Source: Tessaracoccus lapidicaptus (GTDB lineage: Bacteria > Actinomycetota > Actinomycetes > Propionibacteriales > Propionibacteriaceae). From it: a DNA stretch of 64,000 nucleotides. The position numbers and the translations under genes were made by a program. Location of the stretch: NCBI RefSeq assembly GCF_001693815.1, contig NZ_MBQD01000027.1:79111-143110 (forward strand), in the 5' to 3' direction. Numbering within the stretch: the first letter of the stretch is position 1; the number at the start of each line of letters is the position of its first letter. Shown here piece after piece: positions 26,046-35,564 of the stretch. The notes under the pieces were generated by a model, which was not told the origin of the DNA, searched no databases, and saw only the letters and a program-made list of their open reading frames with translations.

Positions 26046-27516
26046 TGTGGTCCTCCGCTTCTCTCACAGCCACAGGTGGCTGCGCCGCACGCTGCGGCTG
26101 GGTTGATGTCGTCGCGGCACCCACCTGCGACGGATGAGGCTGCGCTGGATGAGGTGCGCGGCGGATGTCGCCGGCCGGGTCGTACGGGTAGGACGGGTCC
26201 CCGGCCCCCATGCCGGAGGTGGTGTCGTTGACCAGGCCCGTGGCGCGGGCGCCGACCTGCTGGAACCCGTCGACGAGCTTCTTCGCGCCGAGGATCACCC
26301 CCGCCGCCACCACCCCCACCGGACCAGCCACGGCACCCACCCCAGCAACAGCCCCCGTGGCAGCAGCGCCACCGGCAGAAGCACCACCCGCGGCCGCGCC
26401 ACCAGCACCAGCCGCACCAGCGGCGGACCCACCAGCGCCGCCGCTCGCCGCAGCTCCCCCGGCTGCGCCAGGGGTGAGGCTGGAGCTCTGTGCCGCGGCC
26501 GCACGGCTCGCCGTGGCGGACTCCCCCGCACCAACCACTCCCCCACTTCCCCCACCACCTCCGCTGCTGCGAGTCACGGTGGTGTGGGCGTGGCCGGCGG
26601 CCGAGGAGGCGCCGGTGGTGCCGGCCAGGCCGGCGCGGAACGAGGCGCCGCTGGTGGTGCCCGGGTCCACGAAGGCCAGCAGCCGGAACAGGGCCACCGG
26701 GGAGAGGGCCGCGACGGCGATCATCACCACGGATGGCAGCGCCAGCGCCACGGCTTCCTGTGCAGAGTCCTCCAAACCGAGAGAGACGCCGGTGGCGAGC
26801 TGCACCCCCAACCCCAGCATCAGGGTCATCAGCAGTGGTGCGATGGCGGCGGCGTGGAACCAGCGAAACGCCTTCCAGAACCATGATTCGAACGGCTTGA
26901 ACATCAGTCCGGCTGCGGCGATCGGGGCGGTGGCGGCGATCACGATCAGCGACACCGCCCGGCCCAGCATCACCACCAGATGCGCCAACGCGGCCAGCCA
27001 CAGCACCAACCCCAGCAACAGCAACACCGTGGCCGTCGTGGCGGTCATCACCCCTTCGGTGAAGTCCAGACCCGTCGGCTCCCACTCGGCCAGATCCGCT
27101 GTGCCCAGCAGCTGGATGCGCAGTGCCGTGTTGAGGCCCTCGACGGCAGTCACCAGCGCGGCGCCGTAGGTGTACCAGAGCGTGCACACCAGCAGAAACT
27201 TCACCGCACCGAAGATCGCACCGCCGAGGGAGAGGGCGTCTCGGCGGAGGACGGTGCCGACCAGCTGCACGATCAGCAGCATCAGGGCCAGCGAGAGGCC
27301 GAGCCAGAGGGTGACGCCGTAGACCGACCACAGCGCCGACGACTCGTCAGGGTTGAGGTTGGGGGTGAGGAACCAGTCCCCGAGCTGCAGGATCGCGCGC
27401 ATCACCCACAACCCAGCGCCCCACACCGCCAGGCAGATCGCCACCCACGCATCCACCACTATCTGACCACCGGCTGCGGCCAGGTCGCCGAACATCTCCC
27501 CGATCTGCTCCCACAT
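26026..27516 (-). CDS. VirB6/TrbL-like channel protein
   Basis: A 496-residue inner-membrane channel protein. Six or more transmembrane helices lie in residues 20-300 (AICLAVWGAGLWVMRAIL, LLLLGLVLWLAALAHLVVML). The tail of about 190 residues is Gly/Ala/Ser-rich low complexity (AAGAAGAGGAAAGGASAGG) followed by a Pro/Gln region. The ATG at 27516 lies one base after the previous stop and begins MWEQIGEMFGD. VirB6-like proteins form the membrane channel for DNA. The low-complexity tail is common in TrbL proteins. Confidence 0.82.
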   Translation of the reverse strand: MWEQIGEMFGDLAAAGGQIVVDAWVAICLAVWGAGLWVMRAILQLGDWFLTPNLNPDESSALWSVYGVTLWLGLSLALMLLIVQLVGTVLRRDALSLGGAIFGAVKFLLVCTLWYTYGAALVTAVEGLNTALRIQLLGTADLAEWEPTGLDFTEGVMTATTATVLLLLGLVLWLAALAHLVVMLGRAVSLIVIAATAPIAAAGLMFKPFESWFWKAFRWFHAAAIAPLLMTLMLGLGVQLATGVSLGLEDSAQEAVALALPSVVMIAVAALSPVALFRLLAFVDPGTTSGASFRAGLAGTTGASSAAGHAHTTVTRSSGGGGGSGGVVGAGESATASRAAAAQSSSLTPGAAGGAAASGGAGGSAAGAAGAGGAAAGGASAGGAAATGAVAGVGAVAGPVGVVAAGVILGAKKLVDGFQQVGARATGLVNDTTSGMGAGDPSYPYDPAGDIRRAPHPAQPHPSQVGAATTSTQPQRAAQPPVAVREAEDHNGGTNL

Positions 27517-27517
27517 C

Positions 27518-28291
27518 TCAGGCGTCCCGCCACGTGAGCCAGCCAGCTTTGAGGGCGAGTTCGGTGCCCGGCCACGTAGACGGCCCCGGCACCGGATGCG
27601 CTCCCTCGGCGATGACCCACCGGCCATCGATCCAGGTCATCCGTTCGCAGTGCCCGTAGGCCAAGCGGGCCTGGTCGCGGAACGTGTAGGTGATCTCCAC
27701 CAACACACACACCACATGCCAGTTGTCGCCGTCGGAGCCCTTCACCTGACCGGCCGACGGGATCACGGTCAGCGAAGCCCCCGTCTCCAGACCTGCCGGC
27801 ATTCTCCCGGCGGTCAGGAACGATTGGATCAATCCCAACACCGGCCACGACCCCGCCGAGCCCGTCGGGTCCTCGAACCAGGACTGCTGCACCCGCTGCA
27901 CATGGGCCAGGTCCATCGACCCGAGGACGGAGACCAGGATCTCCCCCAACTGCCCCACCGCACCCTCCGGCGTCTTCGGGTAGCCCGTCGGGATCCCCTC
28001 CGCACCGATCTGGTCCACCAGGGGGATGTCGATCGTCGGCAGCTGACCGAGGGCAGGGGTGCCGCCCGTCGCATCCGACCGCGACACCGCCAGCATCGGG
28101 GCGGCTGCGATCTCATCGCGCACGGAGACCTCGCCAGCCGGCAGCAAGTCGACGACCTGATCCCTCGTGCGGGTGGTTGGGTCATCGGCAACGGCGAAGT
28201 AGACGGCGAACCCCAGGCCGGAGAGCAGTACCAGCCCCACCAACGTGACGCCGGCCAGCAGGGTCAGGTACGCGCGATCGGGCCTGATCAT
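27518..28291 (-). CDS. T4SS accessory protein with one N-terminal helix
   Basis: A 257-residue bitopic protein. A transmembrane helix (TLLAGVTLVGLVLLSGLGFAVYF) precedes an outside domain with two folded parts, ending MTWIDGRWVIAEGAHPVPGPSTWPG. The second part looks like an NTF2-like sandwich, as in VirB8/TcpC-like assembly factors. The order next to the channel gene agrees with that. Sequence alone does not prove membership. It lies two bases from the preceding gene and overlaps none. Confidence 0.68.
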   Translation of the reverse strand: MIRPDRAYLTLLAGVTLVGLVLLSGLGFAVYFAVADDPTTRTRDQVVDLLPAGEVSVRDEIAAAPMLAVSRSDATGGTPALGQLPTIDIPLVDQIGAEGIPTGYPKTPEGAVGQLGEILVSVLGSMDLAHVQRVQQSWFEDPTGSAGSWPVLGLIQSFLTAGRMPAGLETGASLTVIPSAGQVKGSDGDNWHVVCVLVEITYTFRDQARLAYGHCERMTWIDGRWVIAEGAHPVPGPSTWPGTELALKAGWLTWRDA

Positions 28292-28293
28292 GA

Positions 28294-28626
28294 CTAGCGG
28301 GTGACGCAGCCGTCGCCGAGGAATCCCGACAGGATGCCCGGGATCACGAGATAGAGCAGGGCGGCGCCGAGGACGACGAACACCCCGATCAGGCCGCCCT
28401 TCGACACGTGCGGCATCGAGAACACCTTGCCCAGGATCACCGCCGCCACCGCGGCCAGGACGCCCGCGGGGAATGCCACCCACACCAATGCCCAGGAGAA
28501 CCAGCCCAGGAACTCATCCACCAGCACCTGCGCTCCCGACGGGGCGACCGGGCACACCATCCCGCGCCCCTCCGCAGGCAAAAACCCACCCACCGATCTG
28601 GCCATGGCAGCGAATTGAACGATCAT
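28294..28626 (-). CDS. Small integral membrane protein of the T4SS
   Basis: A 110-residue protein with two hydrophobic helices (FSWALVWVAFPAGVLAAVAAVIL and LIGVFVVLGAALLYLVIPGIL) and Cys residues near both ends (GMVCPVA and GDGCVTR) that could be outside the membrane. The ATG at 28626 overlaps the MinD-like stop. The layout resembles TrbC/VirB2-type pilins or small channel subunits, but no signature confirms it. Confidence 0.68.
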   Translation of the reverse strand: MIVQFAAMARSVGGFLPAEGRGMVCPVAPSGAQVLVDEFLGWFSWALVWVAFPAGVLAAVAAVILGKVFSMPHVSKGGLIGVFVVLGAALLYLVIPGILSGFLGDGCVTR

Positions 28627-29375
28627 GACAGTTCCTTCACACGCGACGCGATGACGCCGACCGCGGACTGCAGCCGACGCGGAAGCGGATCGGCGGTGAC
28701 CCCACCGACCCGAAGACTCGAACACTCCGGCACCAGCACCAGCCGCCCAGCCGCAGTCGCACGCCTGATAGAGGGCCCGAGGACGCCACAGACGGGCTTC
28801 GGCAGCGAGCGCCCCGTCACCGCTGTGATCACCGGCACCACGTCAAAGGAGGATTCGAGCTGGTCCAGGCGCGCCTCGAGGCGCCTCACGCTCGGCACCG
28901 AGCAAGCGGCCACCGCCACCAGCACCCCCGGCCGGGTGGCGGCCAGGTCGTCTGGCCACAGTCCCAGGTCCATGACCGTGAGCCCGTCCGCCTCGGACGC
29001 GGGGAGCATCACCGCACCCGGGTCGGCGCGCCGTTGCAGCTGTACGCCGCCGCGAGAGCCGATGATCCAGCCCTGCCGAGTGCCGAGTTCGGCCGACGAC
29101 GCGGCCGCCAACCCTGACAGGCCAGGAGCGCTGAACTCCACCAGGCGTGAAGCACCGAGCGCTTCAGCCACAGCCAACGCCACCACCGTCGCGCCGACGC
29201 CCCCAGCCACACCGACCACCGCCACCGCCGCAGTGGTGCTCAGCGTCGCCGTCACAGCCCCGTCTCTGGGGGTGTTCGCTGCTGGCTCGCTGCGGGTGGT
29301 GGTGGTGAAGGTGCCCTCCTGGAGGGCCGCGTACGCGGCGCGCAGTTCGGCCAGGGAGAAGCCGGTGACTGTCAC
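28623..29375 (-). CDS. MinD/ParA-like protein with a degenerate P-loop
   Basis: A 250-residue protein. VVGVAGGVGATVVALAVAEAL has the shape of a deviant Walker A (KGGVGKT), but the Lys residues are Ala or Thr, so nucleotide binding may be lost. LTVMDLGLWPDDL replaces the Walker B strand. Such CpaE/ParA-like proteins in transfer operons may position the machinery. It overlaps its neighbours by four bases on both sides (29372-29375 and 28623-28626), so it is fully embedded in the operon. Confidence 0.72.
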   Translation of the reverse strand: MTVTGFSLAELRAAYAALQEGTFTTTTRSEPAANTPRDGAVTATLSTTAAVAVVGVAGGVGATVVALAVAEALGASRLVEFSAPGLSGLAAASSAELGTRQGWIIGSRGGVQLQRRADPGAVMLPASEADGLTVMDLGLWPDDLAATRPGVLVAVAACSVPSVRRLEARLDQLESSFDVVPVITAVTGRSLPKPVCGVLGPSIRRATAAGRLVLVPECSSLRVGGVTADPLPRRLQSAVGVIASRVKELS

Positions 29376-29539
29376 TTGCGCTCCAAGGCCGACTTCAGGC
29401 GAGCCGGGGGAATCTCCAGCAGGCGCCGACGCGCGTCCAGCGCCTGCCGTAGCCGCTGGGACCAGAGCACCAGCTGATCACAGGCCTCCGCCTCGCCCTT
29501 CGCCACAACAATGAGCTGCTGCGTCTCGTCATCCGACAT
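29372..29539 (-). CDS. Small helical protein of the T4SS operon
   Basis: A 55-residue protein, MSDDETQQLIVVAKGEAEAC then two amphipathic helices with LWSQRLRQALDARRRLLEIP. The ATG 29539 is preferred to 29575 because GGAAGGGA lies about nine bases before it. It overlaps the MinD-like start by four bases. Possibly a chaperone or coiled-coil adaptor. No family was recognised. Confidence 0.6.
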   Translation of the reverse strand: MSDDETQQLIVVAKGEAEACDQLVLWSQRLRQALDARRRLLEIPPARLKSALERK

Positions 29540-29668
29540 GACCGCCACGTCCCTTCCGACCGTCTTGACACCCAAGAACCCGCACCCGCACCGGCCAGCG
29601 CGTCGACATACTCAGGCACTCTGGAACTCGGCGCTTGATGAATGTGTCCGCAGTCGAGGGGCGGATCA

Positions 29669-30442
29669 TCAGGCGGCAGCACCGTTGCGGGCCGCGGCCC
29701 GGAGCACCCCCAGAGCCTTCCTGGCGCGGTACTGCACCTGGTCCGCGGTGTGCCCCGGTCCCACCACCTGCAGACACGCTGCCCGGGCCGTCAGGCCAGC
29801 GCTCCCCCGCGCCGCGATCCCGTCATCGGTCGCGGTCACCGCCAGCGCCACCAGCAGGTCCATGTCCTCACGGCTCAGCCCGGCCTCGCTCAACGCCCAC
29901 CAGTACACGTCGCTGCTCTTCAACGAGTCCCGGTCCTGGTCCCGTGCGATCCGCTCCAACACCTCCGGAACGACCGCAGCCCGTTCACGCCACACCCGCT
30001 CGGCCGACTGCCCCCAGCCGAACTCCCGATCCAACGCACGTCCGACCCGTCGAGCCACACCTTGCGGGATCCATCCCTTCAACGGGTCATCCCACGGATA
30101 CTCAGCCACCTCAGCCCACAGATAACCGGCCGCCACGTCCTCTACATGCCGCGCGTCCTGCGTGTTGCGGGAACGGGTCGCCACCACTGCCTCACACGCC
30201 GGCAGAAGCAGATGCACCAGCACCGCGGTGGCGTCCACCCGAGAGTCATCGAGCCGAGTCAACCGGCCCAGAGCCAGCAGAACCTCCCGATCCTCACGCC
30301 ACTCAGCCTCGCCCCGCCACGTCGCCACATCACGGCACGACCCGAACCGCGACAACACCGGCTCACCGATCGTCCACACCTCCCAATGCTCGTCCGCGGC
30401 ATCCAGGAGGTGGTCGATGTTCAAGGCGGCGCGCACGCTCAT
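29669..30442 (-). CDS. Sigma-factor-like protein heading the transfer operon
   Basis: A 257-residue cytoplasmic protein starting at ATG 30442 after GAGAGGA. Residues about 50-140 resemble sigma-70 region 2: LLALGRLTRLDDSR, VLVHLLLPACEAVV, DVAAGYLWAEVAEYPWDDPL. Residues about 195-250 look like a helix-turn-helix with LVALAVTATDDGIAARGSAG and YRARKALGVLRAA, like region 4. It is thus an atypical sigma or sigma-derived regulator. It stands first in the minus-strand operon, 129 bases before the small helical gene, and is a good candidate to control transfer-gene expression. A counterpart stands near the head of the Tad locus. Confidence 0.65.
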   Translation of the reverse strand: MSVRAALNIDHLLDAADEHWEVWTIGEPVLSRFGSCRDVATWRGEAEWREDREVLLALGRLTRLDDSRVDATAVLVHLLLPACEAVVATRSRNTQDARHVEDVAAGYLWAEVAEYPWDDPLKGWIPQGVARRVGRALDREFGWGQSAERVWRERAAVVPEVLERIARDQDRDSLKSSDVYWWALSEAGLSREDMDLLVALAVTATDDGIAARGSAGLTARAACLQVVGPGHTADQVQYRARKALGVLRAAARNGAAA

Positions 30443-30949
30443 CTCGGGGTCCTCTCGCGTAGGTTCACACCGCAGAACCTCGCGTCCCCACATCCCCCTT
30501 TCCCTACCCCCCACCCACCCCGCAGACCCTCAAGAACCTCGGGGACACGGCTCTGACTAGGATCGAGAAACTCACCCCCCGTCACCGGGCCATCTCGCGG
30601 CAGGACACGATGGGGAGCCGGAAAGGGCGCGGGGCCGCGGTCACCCTGCCTGGTTGATAGGCGCCACCAGTGTCGCCGCGGTGCACGGAAGCCTTACCAC
30701 GACGGCGGAGAACGTGGATCTCCGCGAGATGAGAAGCGGATCCGGCTGTTGACCCAGGAGATTCGAGATCCCGCGCCTCGCAGCGGCGTGGTGTCGCAGG
30801 CCAACCGGCGGCCGAACACGATGTACCCACTCGCGCGAAGCCGGGCTGTGGACCGGGTCGACTACAGATGGCGCGCCGCGTTCGGCTCGCCGCGAGCCCT
30901 ACTGCCGGCTCGACCCGGGGGACCTTCCTCGGCCTCCGAGTAGCCGGCC
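30443..30949. other. Upstream region of the transfer operon, no confident gene
   Basis: About 500 bases between the sigma-like gene and the IS3 remnant. It should hold the promoter of the transfer operon. The segment 30495-30545 is C-rich on the plus strand. Open frames on either strand lack family features. A minus-strand frame (30582-31187) runs antisense to the IS3 remnant and is rejected. No IS3 left end was found. Confidence 0.45.
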
Positions 30950-31795
30950 CGAACATCAGCGGGCGGCCGCCGTCGATCACCGCGATGACGAGCTGAGTCC
31001 TCGGCTGGTGGAGCTCTCGGAGGCGAACTACCGCGTTTACGGAGCTCCGAAGATGTGGAAGACCGCGGTGCGGGCAGGCATCGGGATCGGCGGGATCAGA
31101 CCTCCCGGCTGATGCGGGCTGCGGGGATCGAGGGTGCCCGACGTTCGAAGCGGGTGACCACGACTCGGCGGGATCCTGTGGCCTCACGCCACCCGGACCT
31201 GGTGAAGCGGGAGTTCACCGCCACGGCACCGAACCGGTTGTGGGTCACCGACCTCACGTTCGTGCCGACCTGGGCCGGTGTCGCCTACGTGTGCTTCATC
31301 ATCGACGCCGTTCTCGAGGATGATCGTCGGCTGGCGGGTTACTCCACACATGCGCACCGAGATGGTCCTCGACGCGATCGAGATGGCCCGCTGGCCCAGG
31401 GGCCATCACCACGGCGATCTGCGTTGTCACAGCGACGCGGGCAGCCAGGTCACCTCCATCCGCTACGGCGAGCGACTCGCGGAGATCGGCGCAACCCCGT
31501 CGATCGGACCGTCGGCGACTCGTTCGACAACGCTCTGGCCGTGACAGTCAACGGCTACGACAAGACCGAACTGGCCTGCGGGCCCGCCCGGTCCGGTCCA
31601 TGGAAAAGCGTCGGGGACCTCGAGCTCGCGACCCTCGGATGGGTGAACTGGCACAGCACCAACACGCCTTCACGGATACCTCGGCGACCTACCACCCGCC
31701 GAGTTCGAGAACGCGTTCTATGCTGAACCAACCGACCATCAACAGTTGGTCGGGATCAAGTAGGCGAGTCTCCATCAAACCCAGTGCGGTTCACT
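30950..31795 (+). pseudogene. IS3-family transposase remnant
   Basis: Similarity to the DDE integrase half of IS3-family transposases is spread over different frames: VELSEANYRVYGAPKMWKTA, then SRLMRAAGIEGARRSKRV and APNRLWVTDLTFVPTWAGVA, a shift near 31310 to FSRMIVGWRV, then HSDAGSQVTSIRYGERLAEI, another to TVGDSFDNALAVTVNGY and finally GYLGDLPPAEFENAFY with a stop at 31761. A right end (AGTCTCCATCAAACCCAGTG) reaches about 31794. The left end and first coding half are missing. It is dead. Confidence 0.82.
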
Positions 31796-32024
31796 ATGGT
31801 GCTCAACGACCAGTCCTCCACAAGCGTCCCCGGCGGGCTTCAGTGGCACCTCACCGGCGTCTACACTCTGGGCTATCCAGGTCGTCGCGGAGCATAATTG
31901 GGGCGCACTTCTATGGGTCGGCGAAGGCTCCAAGGCCGAGCGGCTATTCGCTTGGACCTATGAGGAGGGCTTCACCGCTGAGGCCGCGCACAAGGCCGCT
32001 CGACTTGCCAAGCTGAGGAGGCGG

Positions 32025-32705
32025 TTGACGGGAACCGAAGACGAGAGGCTGTCCACGGGTATGGCCGCGACCGTGGCAATTTTCGGCGCGGCCATCTTCA
32101 CCCAGAACCTTGCCTGGATCATCGCCCTCCCTATCGTCGCTGCAGGTGTGATGAAGCTCACGTCCGCTTTGTCGGCACCAGGAGCAGTCGGACCCCGGGA
32201 GATCGATGCCTTAACGAACCGCCTGCTCAAGACCGAACGCGAGTTCAGGAACACCAGCTACTTCACTGCCCTGGCGATCCGCCACCATCTTCTCCATCCA
32301 CTCAACGACCACCAGGCCACCACGATCCATACGCTGGCGGGCGCCTTCGAAAGCGTGGGTAATCGAGTCGAGCAACTCCGGGGTCCGAGCCGTGACGATG
32401 CCCGAGCCGCGCTGCGCTCCCTGGCCGCCACATATGACGGGCGCTACGAGATCTCAAATGGAATCGCCGCCGCCCTCAGTGCTCTGTCGACCTCCGTCGA
32501 CAGAGCACTGGCAGCTGAAAGGGCGGTCCAGAGTGCGGTGGAGGCCCCGGTGCTGGAGGCCAAGGTGCAGCGGCGCGCCGACCAGATTCGGGATTCTCGG
32601 AACGAAGCCCTTCTGCTCATCCAGCATGCAATTGACCGCCTCGACCTTGACGCGCAAACCTCTGACGCAACCAGCGCGTACCTCAACATACGAAGGCCCG
32701 ACTGA
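32025..32705 (+). CDS. Hypothetical protein with a hydrophobic hairpin and helical domain
   Basis: 226 residues from a TTG, or 214 from ATG 32061. Two hydrophobic helices near the start (AATVAIFGAAIFTQNLAWII and LPIVAAGVMKL) precede a long helical, charged region (EREFRNTSYFTALAIRHHLL, DQIRDSRNEALLLIQHAIDR). No family was recognised. GC is lower than in the neighbours. The frame stays open upstream to about 31790 with coding-like text (FAWTYEEGFTAEAAHKAARL) but no start, so the gene may be longer and truncated or frameshifted by the IS3 insertion. Function unknown. Confidence 0.5.
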   Translation: MTGTEDERLSTGMAATVAIFGAAIFTQNLAWIIALPIVAAGVMKLTSALSAPGAVGPREIDALTNRLLKTEREFRNTSYFTALAIRHHLLHPLNDHQATTIHTLAGAFESVGNRVEQLRGPSRDDARAALRSLAATYDGRYEISNGIAAALSALSTSVDRALAAERAVQSAVEAPVLEAKVQRRADQIRDSRNEALLLIQHAIDRLDLDAQTSDATSAYLNIRRPD

Positions 32706-32833
32706 TCCTCTTGCGATAACTCCTGCCCAGCTCTGCGAGGTCGAGTTTGTGGCCGTGGCGCGGTGCAATGGGCCGGACAGCATGAGGCGGCGCTCCGGAG
32801 GCGAACGGGACGATAGCGAGGGGGGGAGGGGCG

Positions 32834-33560
32834 CTACTCGCAGGCGAGGCCGTCGCCGTCGCCGCGGTGGCCGGTGCCGTGGGCGAACCAGTTGTAGATC
32901 TCTGCCTCGGCGGGATTGCCGGCGCGGAAGGGTCCGGTCGGGTGACCGAGGGCGTTATTCTTCAGCTTGGTGCAGGACGAGTGCTGCCTCCACCACGGCA
33001 CCTCAGCACCCACCGCGACGCCCTGGCCCCCGGTCAGTGGGGCGATGCTGGCTTGCGGCCTAGCCTGGCAGGACGTGGTGATCACTGCGCCGTCCGTGCC
33101 GGCCTCGGCGATCTGAGCGGCGTGGTAGGCCGCTTCTTGGGGGTGGTGGGGGCAGCCGTCGGTGGAGTCGAAGCGTGCGATCGCGTTGCCCGCCTGCAGT
33201 TGCGCCAGGCCAAGGTCGATCGACGCCGTCGGAGGTGATGACGTGGCGGAGGAGCCGGTCGTACCGGTCGCGGTCGTTCTGCCCCTCGGGCAACGTGAGG
33301 GTTAGCGGGTCGCCGACCGTCAGCAGGCCGGCGATGGTGGACGATGCTTCGTCGTGGCCGCATTCTCCGCGTTCGGGGGTGTCGATCCCGATGATCCGGA
33401 CGATGCCCGCGGTGGTCCCAATCGTGTCGCCGTCCACGAAAGCGGTGGACTCTGCGACTTTCGGACCCGCCCGATCGGTGGCGACGGGGTCGCAGCCGGC
33501 CACCGCTAATGCCACCAGCATCGTCAGCCCTGCCAGCTGCGACGCGCGTGCCCCCTTCAC
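32834..33560 (-). pseudogene. Thermonuclease-like lipoprotein with Excalibur tail, frameshifted
   Basis: Starts at GTG 33560. The signal peptide ends LVALAVAGCDP (lipobox). The staphylococcal nuclease domain follows: AFVDGDTI, VRIIGIDTPERGECGHDEAS, DRYDRLLRHV. At 33216-33223 the tetranucleotide TCGA is doubled, shifting the frame. The next frame continues correctly with DLGLAQLQAGNAIARF, and ends with an Excalibur calcium motif (GDGDGLACE) at 32834. With one TCGA removed the protein is intact, about 240 residues. The family degrades nucleic acids outside the cell. Confidence 0.82.
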
Positions 33561-33717
33561 GTATCCGACTCTATGCCACCGTCGAGCCCACTTCGGCGCG
33601 AGGGGGGCTGACTCAAGCCCGTCCGTCACAGGTAAGGAACTCCTCGGGTGATCCCGAAGCGGCGCCGGCAGTGTGCAGAGGATGAGCCGCGAGGCAGGGT
33701 AGTCAGCCCTCGCACAT

Positions 33718-34224
33718 CTAATAGACGTCACGACGAAGTTGCGTCCACCACTCAAGTTTCTCTGCGTAGCGCATTGCGGCGAAAGCGCCGCTGCTGCTCG
33801 GCAACACGAAAACCCGACTCGTCCCGATCCTCCACGGCTGCTCCCCCAATCTAACGGTCTTGCCAGAGCTGAGGCGGAGCTCTCGGCCCGCCGAACGCCC
33901 TGCTGTGAGTCCATTGAATGCCACCCACCTCGGAGCTTGACTGATGAGTTCTCGCGCCACGGCCGTCGAGTACCCGAAGTCGAGGCCACGGTCATGACTC
34001 TGAGCGCGATCCTTGACCAAGTCGGTGATACCGATCCCATAGTCCAACACGGTGGCATCCTCCGCGGGCGTCAGAAGGGACGGAGTGAAACCAGCGTCAA
34101 ACAGCAGTTGCCAGAACTTGTTGCCGCGCCCGGCGTAGTAATGGCCGAGGTCCGCCGAGGCGGATGAAACCGCCGTACCGCAGAAGACAACGTCGAGGTC
34201 TGGACGGAGCAGGTCTGGAAGCAT
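33718..34224 (-). CDS. Mug-type mismatch-specific DNA glycosylase
   Basis: A 168-residue enzyme of the uracil-DNA glycosylase superfamily. The catalytic strand is DVVFCGTAVSSASADLG, followed by YYAGRGNKFW, the signature around the active pocket. A second motif near FVLPSSSGAF matches the loop that inserts into DNA. Mug removes U or T from G mismatches. GAGGATGG precedes ATG 34224. The gene stands alone, divergent from an unknown plus-strand gene, in a mosaic region. Confidence 0.82.
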   Translation of the reverse strand: MLPDLLRPDLDVVFCGTAVSSASADLGHYYAGRGNKFWQLLFDAGFTPSLLTPAEDATVLDYGIGITDLVKDRAQSHDRGLDFGYSTAVARELISQAPRWVAFNGLTAGRSAGRELRLSSGKTVRLGEQPWRIGTSRVFVLPSSSGAFAAMRYAEKLEWWTQLRRDVY

Positions 34225-34535
34225 GGGACCATCCTCGCTGCAGTCGGTGACCAATCGGCTTCTTTGCTTACATCCCCCACGTGTCCGGTGTGCAGGCCGG
34301 ACCCATTTCCGTTCAAGCGCACGCACGGATGCTAGCTTGCTAGCCGGATGCCTGAACCCCATCGATCTCTGGAACCCTCTGTCGATCGTCGTCCCGAGAG
34401 CGGCATGAGCGCGCGCCTATTGCTCCCCCTCCGGCGCCAGATCTAAGCGGTCGCGGCGTGGGTTCACGGCCATGGGATTCGACCCGAGCATTGATCTTCG
34501 TCAGTCAGGTTCGGTCATGTGGCAATATTCGCGGA
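34225..34535. other. Divergent intergenic region
   Basis: About 310 bases between two divergent genes. AATATT at 34523 could be a -10 for the plus-strand gene, with transcription starting at or near its GTG. No repeats or RNA genes were found. Confidence 0.4.
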
Positions 34536-35294
34536 GTGTCGAGCCGTCTTGCCGCCGTGGAGTTCTGGGACAGGGAGATCGGTCGGTGGGTGGAGGGTGA
34601 CCATCGCCTACACCCCGATCTCGAACGTTGGCGTGCGACCTACTCCGGTCGGGGAGCCGGCACAGTCGATCTGACCGTGATGCCCGAGCCGTACATCGGA
34701 CCGCTGGCCGGCTCGGCCACACCAGCCCTAGTCATGCTGGGACTCAATCCCGGGGCGCCCGCGCCAGCGTTCCAAAGCATGGACGGCATCTACACCCAAC
34801 GGGTCCGCGAAACGTCTTACGGCAACTGGGCCAGCAGCGGCCCCTACACCGACGCCACGTGGCAACAGGCCCATGGACGCAACCGCTACCACCACAACCG
34901 GCTCGCGTTCGCTCGACGACTGCACAACGACGACACGATCCAGAACCACGATCTTCTCTACATCGAGCTCTATCCGTTCCACTCCAAGGCCGTCACCGCC
35001 GCGATTACTCCCCCCGCCGACCTGCTCACCCGGTTCATCCTCGATCCCATCAGCGAGCTCGAGACTCCATTTGTCTTCGCCTTCGGCAAGCCCTGGCTTC
35101 GGGCCGCCTCACGCCTCGGACTCAGCGACGGGAACCAACTGCCAGTCAATTGGGCAACCGCCAGCCGCACAGCCCACATCTTCCCGCTGATCCGCAACCA
35201 GCGGCTGGTAGTCATCACCCAGGCCGGCTACGCCGGTCCACCCGGCGCCACCGACACCGAGGCGCTGGCCGCAGCGCTGCACAGCCAGGCCTAA
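34536..35294 (+). CDS. Unknown protein with UDG-like opening motif
   Basis: A 252-residue soluble protein from GTG 34536 (an in-frame ATG at 34458 is less likely). PALVMLGLNPGAPAPAFQS resembles the water-activating loop of uracil-DNA glycosylases (GxNPG). RNRYHHNRLAFARRL and LLYIELYPFHSK follow, then FAFGKPWLRAASRLG. UDG-fold proteins without glycosylase activity are common, so this may be a repair or defence protein. The gene next door is a Mug glycosylase. Function not assigned. A -10-like AATATT close to the GTG suggests a leaderless transcript. Confidence 0.65.
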   Translation: MSSRLAAVEFWDREIGRWVEGDHRLHPDLERWRATYSGRGAGTVDLTVMPEPYIGPLAGSATPALVMLGLNPGAPAPAFQSMDGIYTQRVRETSYGNWASSGPYTDATWQQAHGRNRYHHNRLAFARRLHNDDTIQNHDLLYIELYPFHSKAVTAAITPPADLLTRFILDPISELETPFVFAFGKPWLRAASRLGLSDGNQLPVNWATASRTAHIFPLIRNQRLVVITQAGYAGPPGATDTEALAAALHSQA

Positions 35295-35564
35295 ACAGCG
35301 GAACCTCACGACCAACGCGCCCCGGCGCGGAGCAACCACACAGCAGAGTGGCGCTGCCCCGTGTGATGCCCAACCCACTCCTTGTGAGCGTCATCGCTCA
35401 GAAACGGGTCGAGGGCAACAGACCTTGACTGGCTCAAGCAAGAGGACAGTGCTCGGGCATAGCCACTGTTGACGACGCCCGAATTTGATGCCGTAACGAC
35501 GGGGTGGTCAGAGTCATCACCCCGCACGGCGATTGTTGCTCGGTTCCCGCAGGCGGATGAGTGG

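Noticed and set aside
30582..31187. A 201-codon minus-strand frame opposite the IS3 remnant
   Set aside because: The plus strand has obvious IS3 similarity; the minus frame is Arg/Pro-rich without motifs.
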